Positions 1 through 9,461 of a stretch of 64,000 nucleotides of DNA are shown here, piece after piece (the first letter of the stretch is position 1; each line of letters opens with the position of its first letter). The notes under the pieces are model-generated. The model made no database searches and was not told where the DNA came from. It was given only the letters and a program-made list of their open reading frames with translations. The stretch is from Burkholderia anthina (GTDB lineage Bacteria > Pseudomonadota > Gammaproteobacteria > Burkholderiales > Burkholderiaceae): assembly GCF_001547525.1 (NCBI RefSeq), contig NZ_CM003768.1:372001-436000 (forward strand). The letters are read 5' to 3'. Position numbers and translations under genes: made by a program.

Positions 1-722
1 CCGGCCGGCGCCGCGAGGTCGCGGTAGAACGCCGCGCTCTGGTGCGGATTCTCGCCGTAGCGCAGGTCCTGCACCTTGTCGAACGCCAGGTTCAGCGTGG
101 CCGGGTACGTGCTGCGCGATGCGTGCTTCAGCTCGTCGGTCAGGCTGGTCAGGTAGTTCGTGATCGCGCCGTCGTATTGCGCGGTGTGCGCGAACACCTT
201 CGTCGCGAGACGGAAGTTGGTCGGGTAGCCGACGGTGTTGCCGTTCGCCTTCATTTCATCGAGCACGACCGCGTAGTCGGCCGGGTCGACCACGACCGTC
301 ACGTCGCGGTGGTTCTTCGCTGCCGAGCGCAGCATCGTCGGGCCGCCGATGTCGATGTTCTCGATCGCGTCGGCGAGCGTACAGTCGTCCTTCGCGATCG
401 TCGCGACGAACGGATACAGGTTCACGACGAGCAGGTCGATCGTCGGGATGCCGTGCTGCTCCAGCGCCTGCATGTGCTCGGGCAGGTCGCGGCGGGCGAG
501 GATGCCGCCGTGCACCTTCGGGTGCAGCGTCTTCACGCGCCCATCGAGCATTTCCGGGAAGCCCGTGTAATCGGCCACTTCGGTCACGGGCAGGCCGGCG
601 TCGGCGAGGAGTTTCGCGGTGCCGCCCGTCGACAGCAGCTTGACGCCGAGGTCGGACAGCGACTTCGCGAAGTCGACGATGCCGGTCTTGTCGGAAACGG
701 AAATGAGCGCTTGCTTGATCAT
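1..722 (-). CDS. purH: PurH, bifunctional IMP cyclohydrolase / AICAR formyltransferase (partial; 3' part outside window)
   Basis: Performs the last two steps of de novo purine synthesis in the cytosol: formylation of AICAR, then ring closure to IMP. Only the first 240 codons are present; the frame runs open off the left edge, so the C-terminal transformylase part is missing. The N-terminal MGS-like cyclohydrolase domain is clear, with STGGT at residues 31-35 and [16 protein letters not shown] at 58-73. The start [12 protein letters not shown] is the usual PurH N-terminus; an upstream overlapping ATG is out of frame. It lies 44 bp downstream of fis in the same direction, so it is probably the last visible gene of a dusB-fis-purH unit. 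Identification is secure. Confidence 0.95.
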   Translation of the reverse strand, partial: MIKQALISVSDKTGIVDFAKSLSDLGVKLLSTGGTAKLLADAGLPVTEVADYTGFPEMLDGRVKTLHPKVHGGILARRDLPEHMQALEQHGIPTIDLLVVNLYPFVATIAKDDCTLADAIENIDIGGPTMLRSAAKNHRDVTVVVDPADYAVVLDEMKANGNTVGYPTNFRLATKVFAHTAQYDGAITNYLTSLTDELKHASRSTYPATLNLAFDKVQDLRYGENPHQSAAFYRDLAAPA

Positions 723-766
723 GATGGAACCACCAATAGCCAGGGAAACGGGGACGGGACGGCCGC

Positions 767-1000
767 CTACAGCAGGCCGTGCTGCTGCAGCTTCTTGCGC
801 AGCGTATTGCGATTGATGCCGAGGTACTCGGCGGCGAGCGACTGGTTGCCGCCGGCCTGTACGAGCACGACCTCGAGCATCGGCTTTTCGACGCAGGACA
901 TCACCATTTCATAGACGTCGTGCGGATTGGAGCCGTCTAGATCCCGGAAATACACGTCCAGGCTCTCGCGGACACATTGTTCGATGTTGTGCTTGCTCAT
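767..1000 (-). CDS. fis: Fis-family DNA-binding protein
   Basis: Small nucleoid-associated protein that bends DNA and modulates rRNA, tRNA and site-specific recombination loci in the family. The 77-residue protein has a dimerising helical N-terminus and a C-terminal helix-turn-helix (about residues 52-71, [20 protein letters not shown]), the best-conserved part of Fis. It is shorter than the 98-residue E. coli protein, as usual in betaproteobacteria. Its ATG overlaps the TGA of dusB by ATGA, implying translational coupling; dusB-fis is an ancient gene pair also found in E. coli. Regulation is presumably from the dusB promoter. Confidence 0.93.
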   Translation of the reverse strand: MSKHNIEQCVRESLDVYFRDLDGSNPHDVYEMVMSCVEKPMLEVVLVQAGGNQSLAAEYLGINRNTLRKKLQQHGLL

Positions 1001-2064
1001 GCTGCTAACTGGTTATGGTCGTCCGGCTCGCCCCGGCCGTTTTCCGCTTCGTCATCGACGTAGACGAGGTGGTCCGACAGCGCTTTTTGCGCCTCGAAGA
1101 ATGCATTGACGGCGGCGAGCTGCTCGCGGGTGGAATCGAGCGTGTTCATTCGGTGCCGGAACCCGTTGGCACCGGAAAGGCCGCGAGTGTACCAGCCGAT
1201 GTGCTTGCGCGCAGTACGGACGCCGGTGAATTCGCCATAGAAAGCGTAGTGGTCTTCCAGGTGTTCGTTCATCACGTGCTGGATCTCGTCGATCCGCGGC
1301 GGGGGCAGCAGCTCGCCGGTTTGCAGGAAATGATCGATTTCGCGGAACAGCCACGGCCGGCCTTGCGCGGCGCGACCGATCATCAGCGCGTCGGCGCCGG
1401 TTGCGTCGAGCACGGCCTTCGCCTTGGCGGGCGACGTGATGTCGCCGTTCGCGACGACCGGAATCCGCACGGCCGCCTTCACGGCCGCGATGGTGTCGTA
1501 CTCGGCGTCGCCGCGGTACAGGTCGGCGCGCGTGCGGCCATGCACGGTGAGCATCGAGATGCCGGCCGCTTCGGCCAGGCGCGCGACCGTGATCGCGTTC
1601 TTGTGCTCGCGGTCCCAGCCGGTGCGGATCTTCAGCGTGACGGGCACCGCATCGGGCCCGGTGCCGACCGCCGCCACGACGGCCTCGACGATCCGCTGCA
1701 CGAGCGGCTCGTTCTGCAGCAGCGCGGAGCCGGCCGCGACGTTGCAGACCTTCTTTGCCGGGCAGCCCATGTTGATGTCGATGATCTGCGCGCCGTTGTC
1801 GACGTTGTAGCGGGCCGCTTCGGCCATCATCGCCGGATCGGCGCCGGCGATCTGCACCGCGATCGGCTCGACCTCGCCTTCGTGGTTCGCGCGCCGCATC
1901 GTCTTCGCGCTCTTCCACAGCTGCGCGTTGGACGCGACCATCTCGGACACCGCGTAACCGGCCCCCAGCCGCTTGCACAGCTGGCGGAACGGACGATCCG
2001 TCACCCCGGCCATCGGGGCGACGAACAGGTTGTTACGCAATACGTGAGGGCCGATAACGGGCAT
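997..2064 (-). CDS. dusB: DusB, tRNA-dihydrouridine synthase
   Basis: FMN enzyme that reduces specific uridines in the tRNA D-loop. The 355-residue sequence has the N-terminal flavin-barrel signature PMAGVTDRPFR (17-27), the NMGCPAKKV segment with the catalytic cysteine at residue 101, and the conserved VANGDI and ADALMIGRAAQGRPW segments of the barrel. The C-terminus carries the helical tRNA-recognition domain, with TGVRTARKHIGWY. It is upstream of fis, and the stop and start overlap by four bases. The assignment to the B subfamily rests on the fis linkage as well as on sequence; another Dus paralogue is the only alternative. Confidence 0.93.
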   Translation of the reverse strand: MPVIGPHVLRNNLFVAPMAGVTDRPFRQLCKRLGAGYAVSEMVASNAQLWKSAKTMRRANHEGEVEPIAVQIAGADPAMMAEAARYNVDNGAQIIDINMGCPAKKVCNVAAGSALLQNEPLVQRIVEAVVAAVGTGPDAVPVTLKIRTGWDREHKNAITVARLAEAAGISMLTVHGRTRADLYRGDAEYDTIAAVKAAVRIPVVANGDITSPAKAKAVLDATGADALMIGRAAQGRPWLFREIDHFLQTGELLPPPRIDEIQHVMNEHLEDHYAFYGEFTGVRTARKHIGWYTRGLSGANGFRHRMNTLDSTREQLAAVNAFFEAQKALSDHLVYVDDEAENGRGEPDDHNQLAA

Positions 2065-2201
2065 CGCAATGGCGCCGCCCGCGACACGCGCGGGCAGGGG
2101 AAGGGAAGGCGGAAAACGGGCATTTTACCGTATTCCCATGCCCCGCCGATTTGACCCGGTTTGCCTGGTGTGCCCGGAGGGGCCGTACGGTGCGCCGCGC
2201 G

Positions 2202-3389
2202 TCAGTTGCGCTGGCCGAACATCATCTGGCGAGCGATCGCCTTCTTGAGCGGCGGCACGAATTCGAGCGCGGTGAGCGCCGCGCCGCGCAGCAGCGGAAG
2301 CGGGCCCGAGTCGATCGTAAACAGGCGCGCCAGCGTGTCGGTCGCGCCGATCGTGAGGCGCCGGTCGAGCGCGCGGCGCGCGTTGAAGGTCGCGAGCGCG
2401 GTCGCTTCGAAGCCTTGCGCGGAGAGTGCGTCGACGAGCGTATGCGCATCGCGCAGCCCGAGGTTGAGCCCCTGGCCCGCGACCGGATGCAGCGTTTGCG
2501 CGGCGTTGCCGACGATCGCGATGCGGCCGCTCACGAGCGTTTGCGCCGCGCTCAGCCCGAGCGGGAACGACGCCCGCCCCGCGATCGCGACGAACTGGCC
2601 CATCCGCTCGCCGAATGCCGCGCCGAGCTCGCCAAGGAACGCGTCGTCGGGCAGCGCCGCGCGGCGTGCGGCCTCGTCGGGCGTGCAGCACCATACGAGC
2701 GAATACTCGGCCTGACGCGGCCCGCCGAGCGGCAGCAGCGCGAGCGGGCCTTCGTGCGTGAAGCGCTCCCACGCGACGTTCGGGCGCGGTGCCGATACCG
2801 TGACCGTCCCCACGATCGCGGTCTGCCCGTAATCGCGGCGATGCTTGCCCGTATCGGCGTGCCGTTCATGAAACAGCCCGCCTTCGGCATTGATGACGAT
2901 GCGCGCGCGCAGCGTGCGTTCGCCCTGAGGGCCGTCGAGCGTCAGCGTGACGCCGTCGGTGTCCTGCCGCGGCGTGCGTGCGGTGGTGGACGTGAGCCAG
3001 TCGACCCGCGTGTCGCGCACGGCGCCCGCGAGCGCCTGCACGATCGAGCCGTAACGCACGACGTAGCCGAGCGCGGCGAGCGCGTGTTCGTCGCGGTCGA
3101 TCAGCGTGCGGCCGAAATGGCCGCGTTGCGACACGTGGATATGTTCGATCGGCGTGGCGTCGGCCGGCCACGCGAGCGTGTCGAGCAGCACGCGGCTGCC
3201 GTGCGATACGGCGATCGCGCGCGGGTCGTTCGCGCTCGCGGCAGGTTCGCGCGCGTCGATCAGCGCGATCGACGCATGCTGGGTCGCGCTGCGGCGTGCG
3301 AGCCAGCCGGCGAGCGCGAGTCCGACGGGGCCCGCGCCGACGATGGCGAGGTCGTAATCCGGCGTGGCCGGCGAGGAAGCGGTCGTCAT
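2202..3389 (-). CDS. UbiH/UbiF/Coq6-family FAD monooxygenase (ubiquinone ring hydroxylase)
   Basis: Aromatic-ring hydroxylase of the PHBH-like flavoprotein family, acting on polyprenyl phenol intermediates of ubiquinone synthesis at the inner membrane. The 395-residue protein starts with a Rossmann dinucleotide motif (VGAGPVG, 17-23). It has a second FAD contact region GNAAQTLHPVAGQGLNLGLRDA near residues 295-316, typical of UbiH, UbiF and VisC. Which ring position (C1, C5 or C6) it hydroxylates cannot be decided from sequence; several betaproteobacteria have fewer, broader-range hydroxylases. It lies between pepP (37 bp upstream) and dusB. In E. coli pepP is also followed by ubiH, which supports the family call. 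Confidence 0.85.
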   Translation of the reverse strand: MTTASSPATPDYDLAIVGAGPVGLALAGWLARRSATQHASIALIDAREPAASANDPRAIAVSHGSRVLLDTLAWPADATPIEHIHVSQRGHFGRTLIDRDEHALAALGYVVRYGSIVQALAGAVRDTRVDWLTSTTARTPRQDTDGVTLTLDGPQGERTLRARIVINAEGGLFHERHADTGKHRRDYGQTAIVGTVTVSAPRPNVAWERFTHEGPLALLPLGGPRQAEYSLVWCCTPDEAARRAALPDDAFLGELGAAFGERMGQFVAIAGRASFPLGLSAAQTLVSGRIAIVGNAAQTLHPVAGQGLNLGLRDAHTLVDALSAQGFEATALATFNARRALDRRLTIGATDTLARLFTIDSGPLPLLRGAALTALEFVPPLKKAIARQMMFGQRN

Positions 3390-3426
3390 CTTGATTCGTG
3401 AAACGGAGGTAACGGTCGGCGGCCGG

Positions 3427-4812
3427 TCATGCGTCCGCGCGCATCAGCGCCTCGATTTCGTCGGCCGCGACCGGCACGCCGCGCGTGATCAGCTCGCAGC
3501 CGTGCTCGCGCACGATCGCGTCGTCCTCGATGCGGATGCCGATGTTCCAGTACTCGGGCGGCACGTCGTCGGCCGCGCGCACGTACAGGCCGGGCTCGAC
3601 GGTGAGCGTCATGCCCGGCTTCAGCGTGCGCCACGGCAGCGCGCCGTTCGCGTCGCGCGCGGCGAGCCGCTCGCGATAGTCGCCGCAGTCGTGCACGTCC
3701 ATCCCGAGCCAGTGGCCGGTGCGGTGCATGTAGAAGCGCGTGTATGCGCGCTCGGCGATCACGTCGTCGACGTTCGAGAAGCGCGTTTTCGGGATGATGC
3801 CGGTGTCGAGCAGCCCCTGCGCGAGCACGCGTACGGCCGCATCGTGCGGCGCCTCGAACGGCACGCCCGCGCGCGTCGCGTCGATCGCGGCCTGCTGCGC
3901 GGCGAGCACGATGTCGTACAGCGTGCGCTGCGCGGGCGAGAAGCGGCCGTTGGCCGGAAACGTGCGCGTGATGTCCGATGCATAGCCGTCGAGTTCGCAG
4001 GCGGCGTCGATCAGGATCAGGTCGCCGTCCCGCGCGGCCGCGTTGCCGGCCGGGTAGTGCAGCACGCACGCATTCGCGCCGGCCGCGACGATCGACCCGT
4101 ACGCGGGCGCCTGCGCGCCGTGCTTGCGGAACAGGTACAGCAGCTCGGCCTCGAGTTCGTATTCGCGGATGCCGGGGCGGCACGCCTGCATCGCGCGGCG
4201 GTGCGCGAGCGCGGAGATGTGCGCGGCGCGCATCATGATCGCGAGTTCGTGTTCGTCCTTCACGAGCCGCATGTCGTCGAGCAGCGGCGTAAGGTCGAGC
4301 AGCGCGTCCGGCGCGGCGACGCCGGTGCGTGCCTGCGCGCGCACCGCGTCGATCCAGCCGGCGAGCCGGCGCTCGAAGTCGGGCGATGCGCCGAACCGGT
4401 AGTGCACGGTGCCTGCATCGGCGAGCAGGCGCGGCATCTCGGTGTCGATCACGTCGACCGCGAATGCGGCATCGAAGCCGAACGCGTCGCGCGCGGCGTC
4501 GGGCCCGTAGTGAAAGCCTTCCCAGATTTCGCGGTCGACGTTCCTGGCGCGGCAGAACAGGATCGATTCCGGCGCGCCGTGCGGCGCGGCCGCGTTCAGC
4601 ACGAGCACGGCATCCGGCTCGGTGAAACCCGTCAGGTAATGGAAGTAGCTGTCGAACCGGTACGGGTAGGCCGTGTCGCGGTTGCGCAGCATTTCCGGCG
4701 CGGTGGGGACGATGGCGACGCCGCCGCCCGCGGCACGCAGTGCGGCAAGCACGCGTTCACGGCGCTGGCGGTAGACGTCGACGGCGATGGCGGTATCGAG
4801 GGGCGCGTTCAT
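3427..4812 (-). CDS. pepP: PepP, Xaa-Pro aminopeptidase (aminopeptidase P, M24B)
   Basis: Cytosolic dimetal peptidase that removes an N-terminal residue preceding proline. The 461-residue protein has an aminopeptidase-P N-terminal domain (about 10-150) and a pita-bread catalytic domain. The five expected metal ligands are visible: Asp269 and Asp280 in LIDAACELDGYASDITR, His367 in HRTGHWLGMDVH, Glu406 in TVEPGLY and Glu429 in IGIRIED. Length and ligands match the family. It is followed after 37 bp by the ubiquinone hydroxylase gene, the same pepP-ubiH adjacency as in enterobacteria. Start chosen at MNAPLDTAIAV, which leaves a 187-bp divergent region shared with the GST gene. Confidence 0.94.
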   Translation of the reverse strand: MNAPLDTAIAVDVYRQRRERVLAALRAAGGGVAIVPTAPEMLRNRDTAYPYRFDSYFHYLTGFTEPDAVLVLNAAAPHGAPESILFCRARNVDREIWEGFHYGPDAARDAFGFDAAFAVDVIDTEMPRLLADAGTVHYRFGASPDFERRLAGWIDAVRAQARTGVAAPDALLDLTPLLDDMRLVKDEHELAIMMRAAHISALAHRRAMQACRPGIREYELEAELLYLFRKHGAQAPAYGSIVAAGANACVLHYPAGNAAARDGDLILIDAACELDGYASDITRTFPANGRFSPAQRTLYDIVLAAQQAAIDATRAGVPFEAPHDAAVRVLAQGLLDTGIIPKTRFSNVDDVIAERAYTRFYMHRTGHWLGMDVHDCGDYRERLAARDANGALPWRTLKPGMTLTVEPGLYVRAADDVPPEYWNIGIRIEDDAIVREHGCELITRGVPVAADEIEALMRADA

Positions 4813-4999
4813 TCGTGCGATTGTAGCGCCGCGCGCCGCGGTGCGTGAGAGTGGGGCGGAAGCCGCGCCGGCCGGGCCGCGCGCGGCGGCTGTTGCAAAC
4901 CATCCACAGGCCGGACGGCCGATTTTCTACCCGGCCGCGCGGGCCGGTTATGATCGGCGACAACGTATACTCGCGGCGGTTCCCTTAAAAAGGCAGATG

Positions 5000-5611
5000 A
5001 TGAAATTAATCGGTTCGCTCAGCAGCCCGTACGTCCGAAAGGCGCGGATCGTGCTTGCCGAAAAGAAGATCGACTACAAGCTGGAGCTCGAGAACGTGTG
5101 GGCGCCGGAGACGGATATTCACGCGTCGAATCCGCTCGGCAAGGTCCCGTGCCTCGTGATGGAAGATGGCGCCGCGGTGTTCGATTCCCGCGTGATCTGC
5201 GAATACGTCGATACGCTGTCGCCGGTCGGCAAGCTGATTCCGCCGTCGGGCCGCGAGCGACTCGAAGTGCGGTGCTGGGAAGCACTGGGCGACGGCGTGC
5301 TCGACGCGGCCGTCGCGATCCGCCTCGAGCACACGCTGCGGGAAGAAGCGCAGCGCAGCCCGAGCTGGATCGCGCGCCAGCAGCGCAAGATCGACGACGC
5401 GCTCGTCGCGATGTCGCAGGGTCTCGGCGGCAAGACGTGGTGCGTCGGCAATCATTACACGCTCGCCGACATCGCACTCGGCTGCGCGCTCGGCTATCTC
5501 GACTTCCGGATGCCCGAGCTCAACTGGCGCGATCGCCACCCGAACCTCGACAAGCACTTCGTGAAGCTGCAACAGCGACCGTCGTTCGCCGATACGCTGC
5601 CGCAGAACTGA
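5000..5611 (+). CDS. Glutathione S-transferase family protein
   Basis: A 203-residue GST with an N-terminal thioredoxin fold (MKLIGSLSSPYVRKARIVLAEKKI) and an all-helical C-terminal domain (about 90-200). It contains the glutathione-side NPLGKVPCLVMEDG and DSRVICEYVD segments at roughly 45-70. Two consecutive ATGs exist at 4997 and 5000; the second is chosen because it sits six bases after AGG of the AAAAAGG ribosome-binding site, whereas the first would be only three bases away. It is probably a cytosolic detoxification or stress enzyme; the substrate cannot be inferred. It is monocistronic, divergent from pepP and followed by a strong bidirectional terminator. Confidence 0.88.
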   Translation: MKLIGSLSSPYVRKARIVLAEKKIDYKLELENVWAPETDIHASNPLGKVPCLVMEDGAAVFDSRVICEYVDTLSPVGKLIPPSGRERLEVRCWEALGDGVLDAAVAIRLEHTLREEAQRSPSWIARQQRKIDDALVAMSQGLGGKTWCVGNHYTLADIALGCALGYLDFRMPELNWRDRHPNLDKHFVKLQQRPSFADTLPQN

Positions 5612-5648
5612 GCCGCGGCACGGCCTTCACGCATTCGCCAGACGAAAG

Positions 5649-5684
5649 AAAAGCAAAAGCGCCCCGCGGGGCGCTTTTGCTTTT
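5649..5684. terminator. Bidirectional rho-independent terminator
   Basis: A perfect 36-bp palindrome with 18-bp arms, GC-rich at the centre (GCGCCCCGCGGGGCGC) and flanked by AAAAGCAAAA on the left and TTTTGCTTTT on the right. It separates the convergent GST gene (plus) and the glutamate-synthase-like gene (minus) and can end transcription from both sides. Confidence 0.85.
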
Positions 5685-5727
5685 GCGGCGCGGGCCGGCC
5701 GCCGTCGTAACGGGGCTGCCGTGCGCT

Positions 5728-7347
5728 TTACTCGATCGACGCGTACACGGCTTCGCCGAGCGTGAACGAATCGCTGCGCGCGATCGGCCACCACTTGTCG
5801 TACAGCGAGAAGCCGCAGGTCTGGCCGTCGAGCAGCGCACCGGGTTTCAGATATTTCAGCAGTTGCGACATCAGCCGCACTTCGTGCGGCGCGACCCGCT
5901 GCACGATGTGATGCGCGCGCAGCTCGGACGGATGCGCGAGGCCGGCCGCCTGCACGAGTTCCTGCAGCGCATGCAGCGTATTGCGGTGGAAGTTGTATAC
6001 GCGCTCGGCCTTGTCGGGCACGACGAGCGCGCGCTGGCGCACCGGGTCCTGCGTCGCGACGCCGGTCGGGCAGCGGTCGGTGTGGCAGTGCTGCGCCTGG
6101 ATGCAGCCGACCGCGAACATGAAGCCGCGCGCCGAGTTCACCCAGTCCGCGCCGATCGCGAGCGTGCGCGCGATGTCGAACGCGGTGATGATCTTGCCGC
6201 TCGCGCCGATCTTCACGCGGTCGCGCACGCCGATCCCGACGAGCGTGTTGTGCACGAGCAGCAGCCCTTCCTGCAGCGGCACGCCGACGTGGTCGGTGAA
6301 TTCGAGCGGCGCCGCGCCCGTGCCGCCTTCCGCGCCGTCGACGACGATGAAGTCGGGCACGATGCCCGTCTCGAGCATCGCTTTCGCGATCCCGAAGAAC
6401 TCCCACGGATGGCCGATGCACAGCTTGAAGCCGGTCGGCTTGCCGCCGGACAGCGTGCGCAGCCGTTCGACGAATTCGAGCAGCCCGCGCGGCGTCGAGA
6501 ATTCCGAGTGCGTCGCGGGCGAGATGCAGTCCTTGCCCATCGGCACGCCGCGCGTCTCCGCGATTTCCGGCGTGATCTTCGCGGCCGGCAGCACGCCGCC
6601 GTGGCCGGGCTTCGCGCCTTGCGACAGCTTCACCTCGATCATCTTGACCTGCGGATCGGCGGCCTGCTTCGCGAACTTGTCCGGGTTGAAGGTGCCGTCG
6701 TCGTTGCGGCAGCCGAAGTAGCCGGACGCGATTTCCCAGATGATGTCGCCGCCGTTCTCGCGGTGGTACTTCGACAGCGAGCCTTCGCCGGTGTCGTGCG
6801 CGAACCCGCCTTTCTTCGCGCCGAGGTTCAGCGAGCGGATCGCGTTCGCGGACAGCGAGCCGAAGCTCATCGCCGAGATGTTGAAGATCGAAATGTCGTA
6901 CGGCTGCGCGCGATTCGCGCCGACGCGGATGCGGAAATCGTGGTTCGGCAGCTTCGTCGGCGCGAGCGAATGGCTGATCCATTCGTGCGCGACGGCCTTC
7001 ACGTTCAGCTCGGTGCCGTACGGGCGGTTGTCGGCAACGTTCTTCGCGCGCTGGTAGACGAGGCTGCGCTGCGCGCGCGAGAACGGTTTTTCGTCGGTGT
7101 CGTCCTCGACGAAGTACTGGCGGATTTCAGGCCGGATGAATTCGAACAGGAAGCGGAAGTGGCCCCAGAGCGGGTAGTTCCGCAGGATCGCGTGGCGGTC
7201 CTGGTTCAGGTCGTACAGGCCGAGCGCGACGAGGGCGATGGGGATGACGATCCACAGCCAGGAAAGGAGGTGGACCGACGCGAGTGCGGCTGCGGCGACG
7301 AGCAGCAGGACGGCGCACCACATCGCGAGGTAGCGTCTGGAAAGCAT
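5728..7347 (-). CDS. Membrane-anchored FMN-binding glutamate synthase domain protein
   Basis: A 539-residue protein with two N-terminal hydrophobic segments (about 7-45), followed by a stand-alone glutamate-synthase FMN-barrel domain (about 100-500). It has GSLSANAIRSLNLGAKKGGF, the SQGAKPGHGG loop, VDGAEGGTGAAP, and a C-x5-C-x4-C cluster motif (CIQAQHCHTDRC) like the 3Fe-4S site of GltB. It lacks the glutaminase domain of GltB, and no gltD-like reductase is nearby, so glutamate formation from glutamine is doubtful; it may be an FMN oxidoreductase of another kind. The start at MLSRRYLAM is chosen for its GGAG site six bases upstream. The longer upstream frame is arginine-rich and uncharacteristic. 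Confidence 0.82.
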   Translation of the reverse strand: MLSRRYLAMWCAVLLLVAAAALASVHLLSWLWIVIPIALVALGLYDLNQDRHAILRNYPLWGHFRFLFEFIRPEIRQYFVEDDTDEKPFSRAQRSLVYQRAKNVADNRPYGTELNVKAVAHEWISHSLAPTKLPNHDFRIRVGANRAQPYDISIFNISAMSFGSLSANAIRSLNLGAKKGGFAHDTGEGSLSKYHRENGGDIIWEIASGYFGCRNDDGTFNPDKFAKQAADPQVKMIEVKLSQGAKPGHGGVLPAAKITPEIAETRGVPMGKDCISPATHSEFSTPRGLLEFVERLRTLSGGKPTGFKLCIGHPWEFFGIAKAMLETGIVPDFIVVDGAEGGTGAAPLEFTDHVGVPLQEGLLLVHNTLVGIGVRDRVKIGASGKIITAFDIARTLAIGADWVNSARGFMFAVGCIQAQHCHTDRCPTGVATQDPVRQRALVVPDKAERVYNFHRNTLHALQELVQAAGLAHPSELRAHHIVQRVAPHEVRLMSQLLKYLKPGALLDGQTCGFSLYDKWWPIARSDSFTLGEAVYASIE

Positions 7348-7467
7348 GGGGGACTCCGCAAGAATCTTGAGATACCGCCATGCGTACGCTGCGAAGGCGG
7401 CGCGCCGGCCGCGGCGGAATCGTGTTCCGCCGGGCGCGGCGTGCCGCAAGTCTAAACCGAATGGGTG

Positions 7468-8673
7468 TCAGCGTGCTTCGGCGAGCGCCGGCGCGTGGCC
7501 CGCCGCCGCAGCCTGACCGGGCTGGCCGGTCGCCGCGGATTCGATGATGCCGCCGCCCAGACAGATCTCGCCGTCGTACAGCACGGCCGACTGACCGGGC
7601 GTGACGGCCCACTGCGCGTCGTCGAACGCGAGCGAGAAGCGCGCCTCGCCTGCCGGGCCGGCTGCCGCGGCGTCGATCGCGGCCCGGCCTGTCGCGGCTC
7701 GACCTGTCGCAGCCCGACCGAATGCGCACGCCGCATCGGCCTGCCGGTAGCGCGTCTTCGCGCCGCACGCGAAGCCGTCCGCCGGCGGCTCGCCGGCGAC
7801 CCAGCTCACGTTGCCGGCGACGAGCTCGCGCGACAGCAGCCACGGATGATCGTGGCCCTGCACGACGTACAGCGTGTTCGACGCGATGTCCTTCGCGGCG
7901 ACGAACCACGGCTCGCCGCTGCCGCTCTTGCTGCCGCCGAGCCCGATGCCCTTGCGCTGGCCGAACGTGTAGAACGCGAGGCCGATGTGCTCGCCGACCA
8001 CCTTGCCGTCGGGCGTCTTCATCGGGCCGGGCTTCGTCGGAAGATAACGGTTCAGGAAATCGCGGAACGGCCGTTCGCCGATGAAGCAGATGCCGGTCGA
8101 ATCCTTCTTCTTCGCATTCGGCAACCCGATCTGCGCGGCGATCTCGCGCACCTTCGTCTTCGGGATCTCGCCGAGCGGGAACATCGTCTTCGACAGCTGC
8201 GCCTGGTTCAGCCGGTGCAGGAAGTACGACTGGTCCTTCGTGTGATCGAACGCCTTCAGCAGTTCGAAACGCCCGTCGCGTTCGCGCACGCGCGCATAGT
8301 GGCCGGTCGCGATCATTTCCGCGTCGAGCGACATCGCGTGGTCGAGGAACGCCTTGAACTTGATCTCGGCGTTGCACAGCACGTCGGGGTTCGGCGTGCG
8401 GCCGGCCGAGTATTCGCGCAGGAATTCGGCGAACACGCGATCCTTGTATTCCGCCGCGAAGTTGACGGCTTCCACGTCGATGCCGATCAGGTCGGCCACC
8501 GACACGACGTCGATCCAGTCCTGGCGCGTCGAGCAGTACTCGCCGTCGTCGTCGTCTTCCCAGTTCTTCATGAACAGGCCGACCACGTCGTAGCCCTGTT
8601 CCTTCAGCAGCCACGCGGTCACCGACGAATCGACGCCGCCCGACATGCCCACCACTACACGGCGCTTGCTCAT
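7468..8673 (-). CDS. mnmA: MnmA, tRNA-specific 2-thiouridylase
   Basis: Thiolates C2 of U34 in tRNA for Lys, Glu and Gln, using ATP and a sulfur relay. The 401-residue protein has the PP-loop SGGVDSS (11-17) and the two catalytic cysteines at 100 (NPDVLC) and 196 (STGIC). It also has the [13 protein letters not shown] segment and the C-terminal beta-barrel domain. It is about 30 residues longer than E. coli MnmA; part of this is a low-complexity insertion with a tandem ATGRA repeat (about 319-333) and an alanine-rich tail. Its ATG overlaps the upstream Nudix stop codon (ATGA). The ymfB/nudJ-mnmA pairing is also found in enterobacteria. Confidence 0.95.
   Translation of the reverse strand: MSKRRVVVGMSGGVDSSVTAWLLKEQGYDVVGLFMKNWEDDDDGEYCSTRQDWIDVVSVADLIGIDVEAVNFAAEYKDRVFAEFLREYSAGRTPNPDVLCNAEIKFKAFLDHAMSLDAEMIATGHYARVRERDGRFELLKAFDHTKDQSYFLHRLNQAQLSKTMFPLGEIPKTKVREIAAQIGLPNAKKKDSTGICFIGERPFRDFLNRYLPTKPGPMKTPDGKVVGEHIGLAFYTFGQRKGIGLGGSKSGSGEPWFVAAKDIASNTLYVVQGHDHPWLLSRELVAGNVSWVAGEPPADGFACGAKTRYRQADAACAFGRAATGRAATGRAAIDAAAAGPAGEARFSLAFDDAQWAVTPGQSAVLYDGEICLGGGIIESAATGQPGQAAAAGHAPALAEAR
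7685..7719. repeat. 15-bp tandem repeat inside mnmA
   Basis: Two near-identical 15-bp units (7685-7699 and 7700-7714) plus the first five bases of a third. They encode the repeated ATGRA pentapeptide in a C-terminal loop of MnmA. The unit length is a multiple of three, so copy-number change keeps the frame. Confidence 0.7.
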
Positions 8674-9179
8674 TTGCCGACCGCCTGACGTTCGAATGCC
8701 TCGGGGCGCGGGGCGACCGAGTGCGTGTGTACGAAATCGAGCGGAATGCGCCGCCCGGCGAGATAGTCGTCGACGCAGCGCATCACCGCGGGCGAACGAT
8801 GGCGCTCGCTGCAGGCGCGCAGCTCGTCGGCCGTCATCCACAGCGTGCGGACGATGCCGTCGTCGAGCACGTGGCCCGCGACCGGTTCGCCGGCCGTGCC
8901 GCAGAACGTGAAGCGCAGGTAGGTCGCGCCGGCGCTGCCGGGGCGGTCGTAGTGCGCGAGATAGACGCCGACGAGCGCGTCGGGCGTGAACGGGTGCGCG
9001 GTTTCCTCCAGCGTTTCGCGGATCACCGCGTCGGCCAGCGTTTCGCCGGCTTCGAGGTGACCGGCCGGCTGGTTGATGCGCAGGCCCGTCGAGGTTTCTT
9101 CCTCGATCACGAGAAAGCGGCCGGCGCGCTCGACGAGCGCGGCGACCGTCACATGCGGGGTCCAGATTTCGGGTTTCAT
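8670..9179 (-). CDS. Nudix hydrolase, NudJ-like
   Basis: A 169-residue hydrolase with a complete Nudix box at residues 40-61 (G-x5-E-x7-R-E-x2-E-E, from GHLEAGE to RETLEET). The family removes phosphates from nucleotide diphosphates and thiamine pyrophosphates; the exact substrate is unknown. Its position immediately upstream of mnmA, with a four-base overlap, matches E. coli nudJ (ymfB)-mnmA, so NudJ is the best guess. Start chosen at [15 protein letters not shown]; the extension upstream reads through likely untranslated sequence rich in arginine and proline. Confidence 0.88.
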   Translation of the reverse strand: MKPEIWTPHVTVAALVERAGRFLVIEEETSTGLRINQPAGHLEAGETLADAVIRETLEETAHPFTPDALVGVYLAHYDRPGSAGATYLRFTFCGTAGEPVAGHVLDDGIVRTLWMTADELRACSERHRSPAVMRCVDDYLAGRRIPLDFVHTHSVAPRPEAFERQAVGK

Positions 9180-9461
9180 GGTTCGGCATTTTACCGGTTG
9201 CGCCCGAACGCTGCCGGCCGTTCCGTTAGACGAATCCGACCCTTTCGGATTCGTCGGCCCCGGCGGGACATGGCGGCGCGGATCAAACCGACGTCGCATT
9301 CGAGCACGATCGTGCGGAAAGTGCTGGCGGGGCCATCGCTTTCGGTTAAAGTGCAGCGTGAACGCCGTTGCTCGTGAGCCGGTAAGTCAGCCTGTCCGGC
9401 TCGTTGCGCAGTAAAAAGATCGCAAGAAAAGAAATACTGACAATGACTGGAGGAACTGACG

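Noticed and set aside
4949..4971. TATGAT and TATACT as promoter -10 boxes for the GST gene
   Set aside because: No convincing -35 element at the right distance for either; not strong enough to list.
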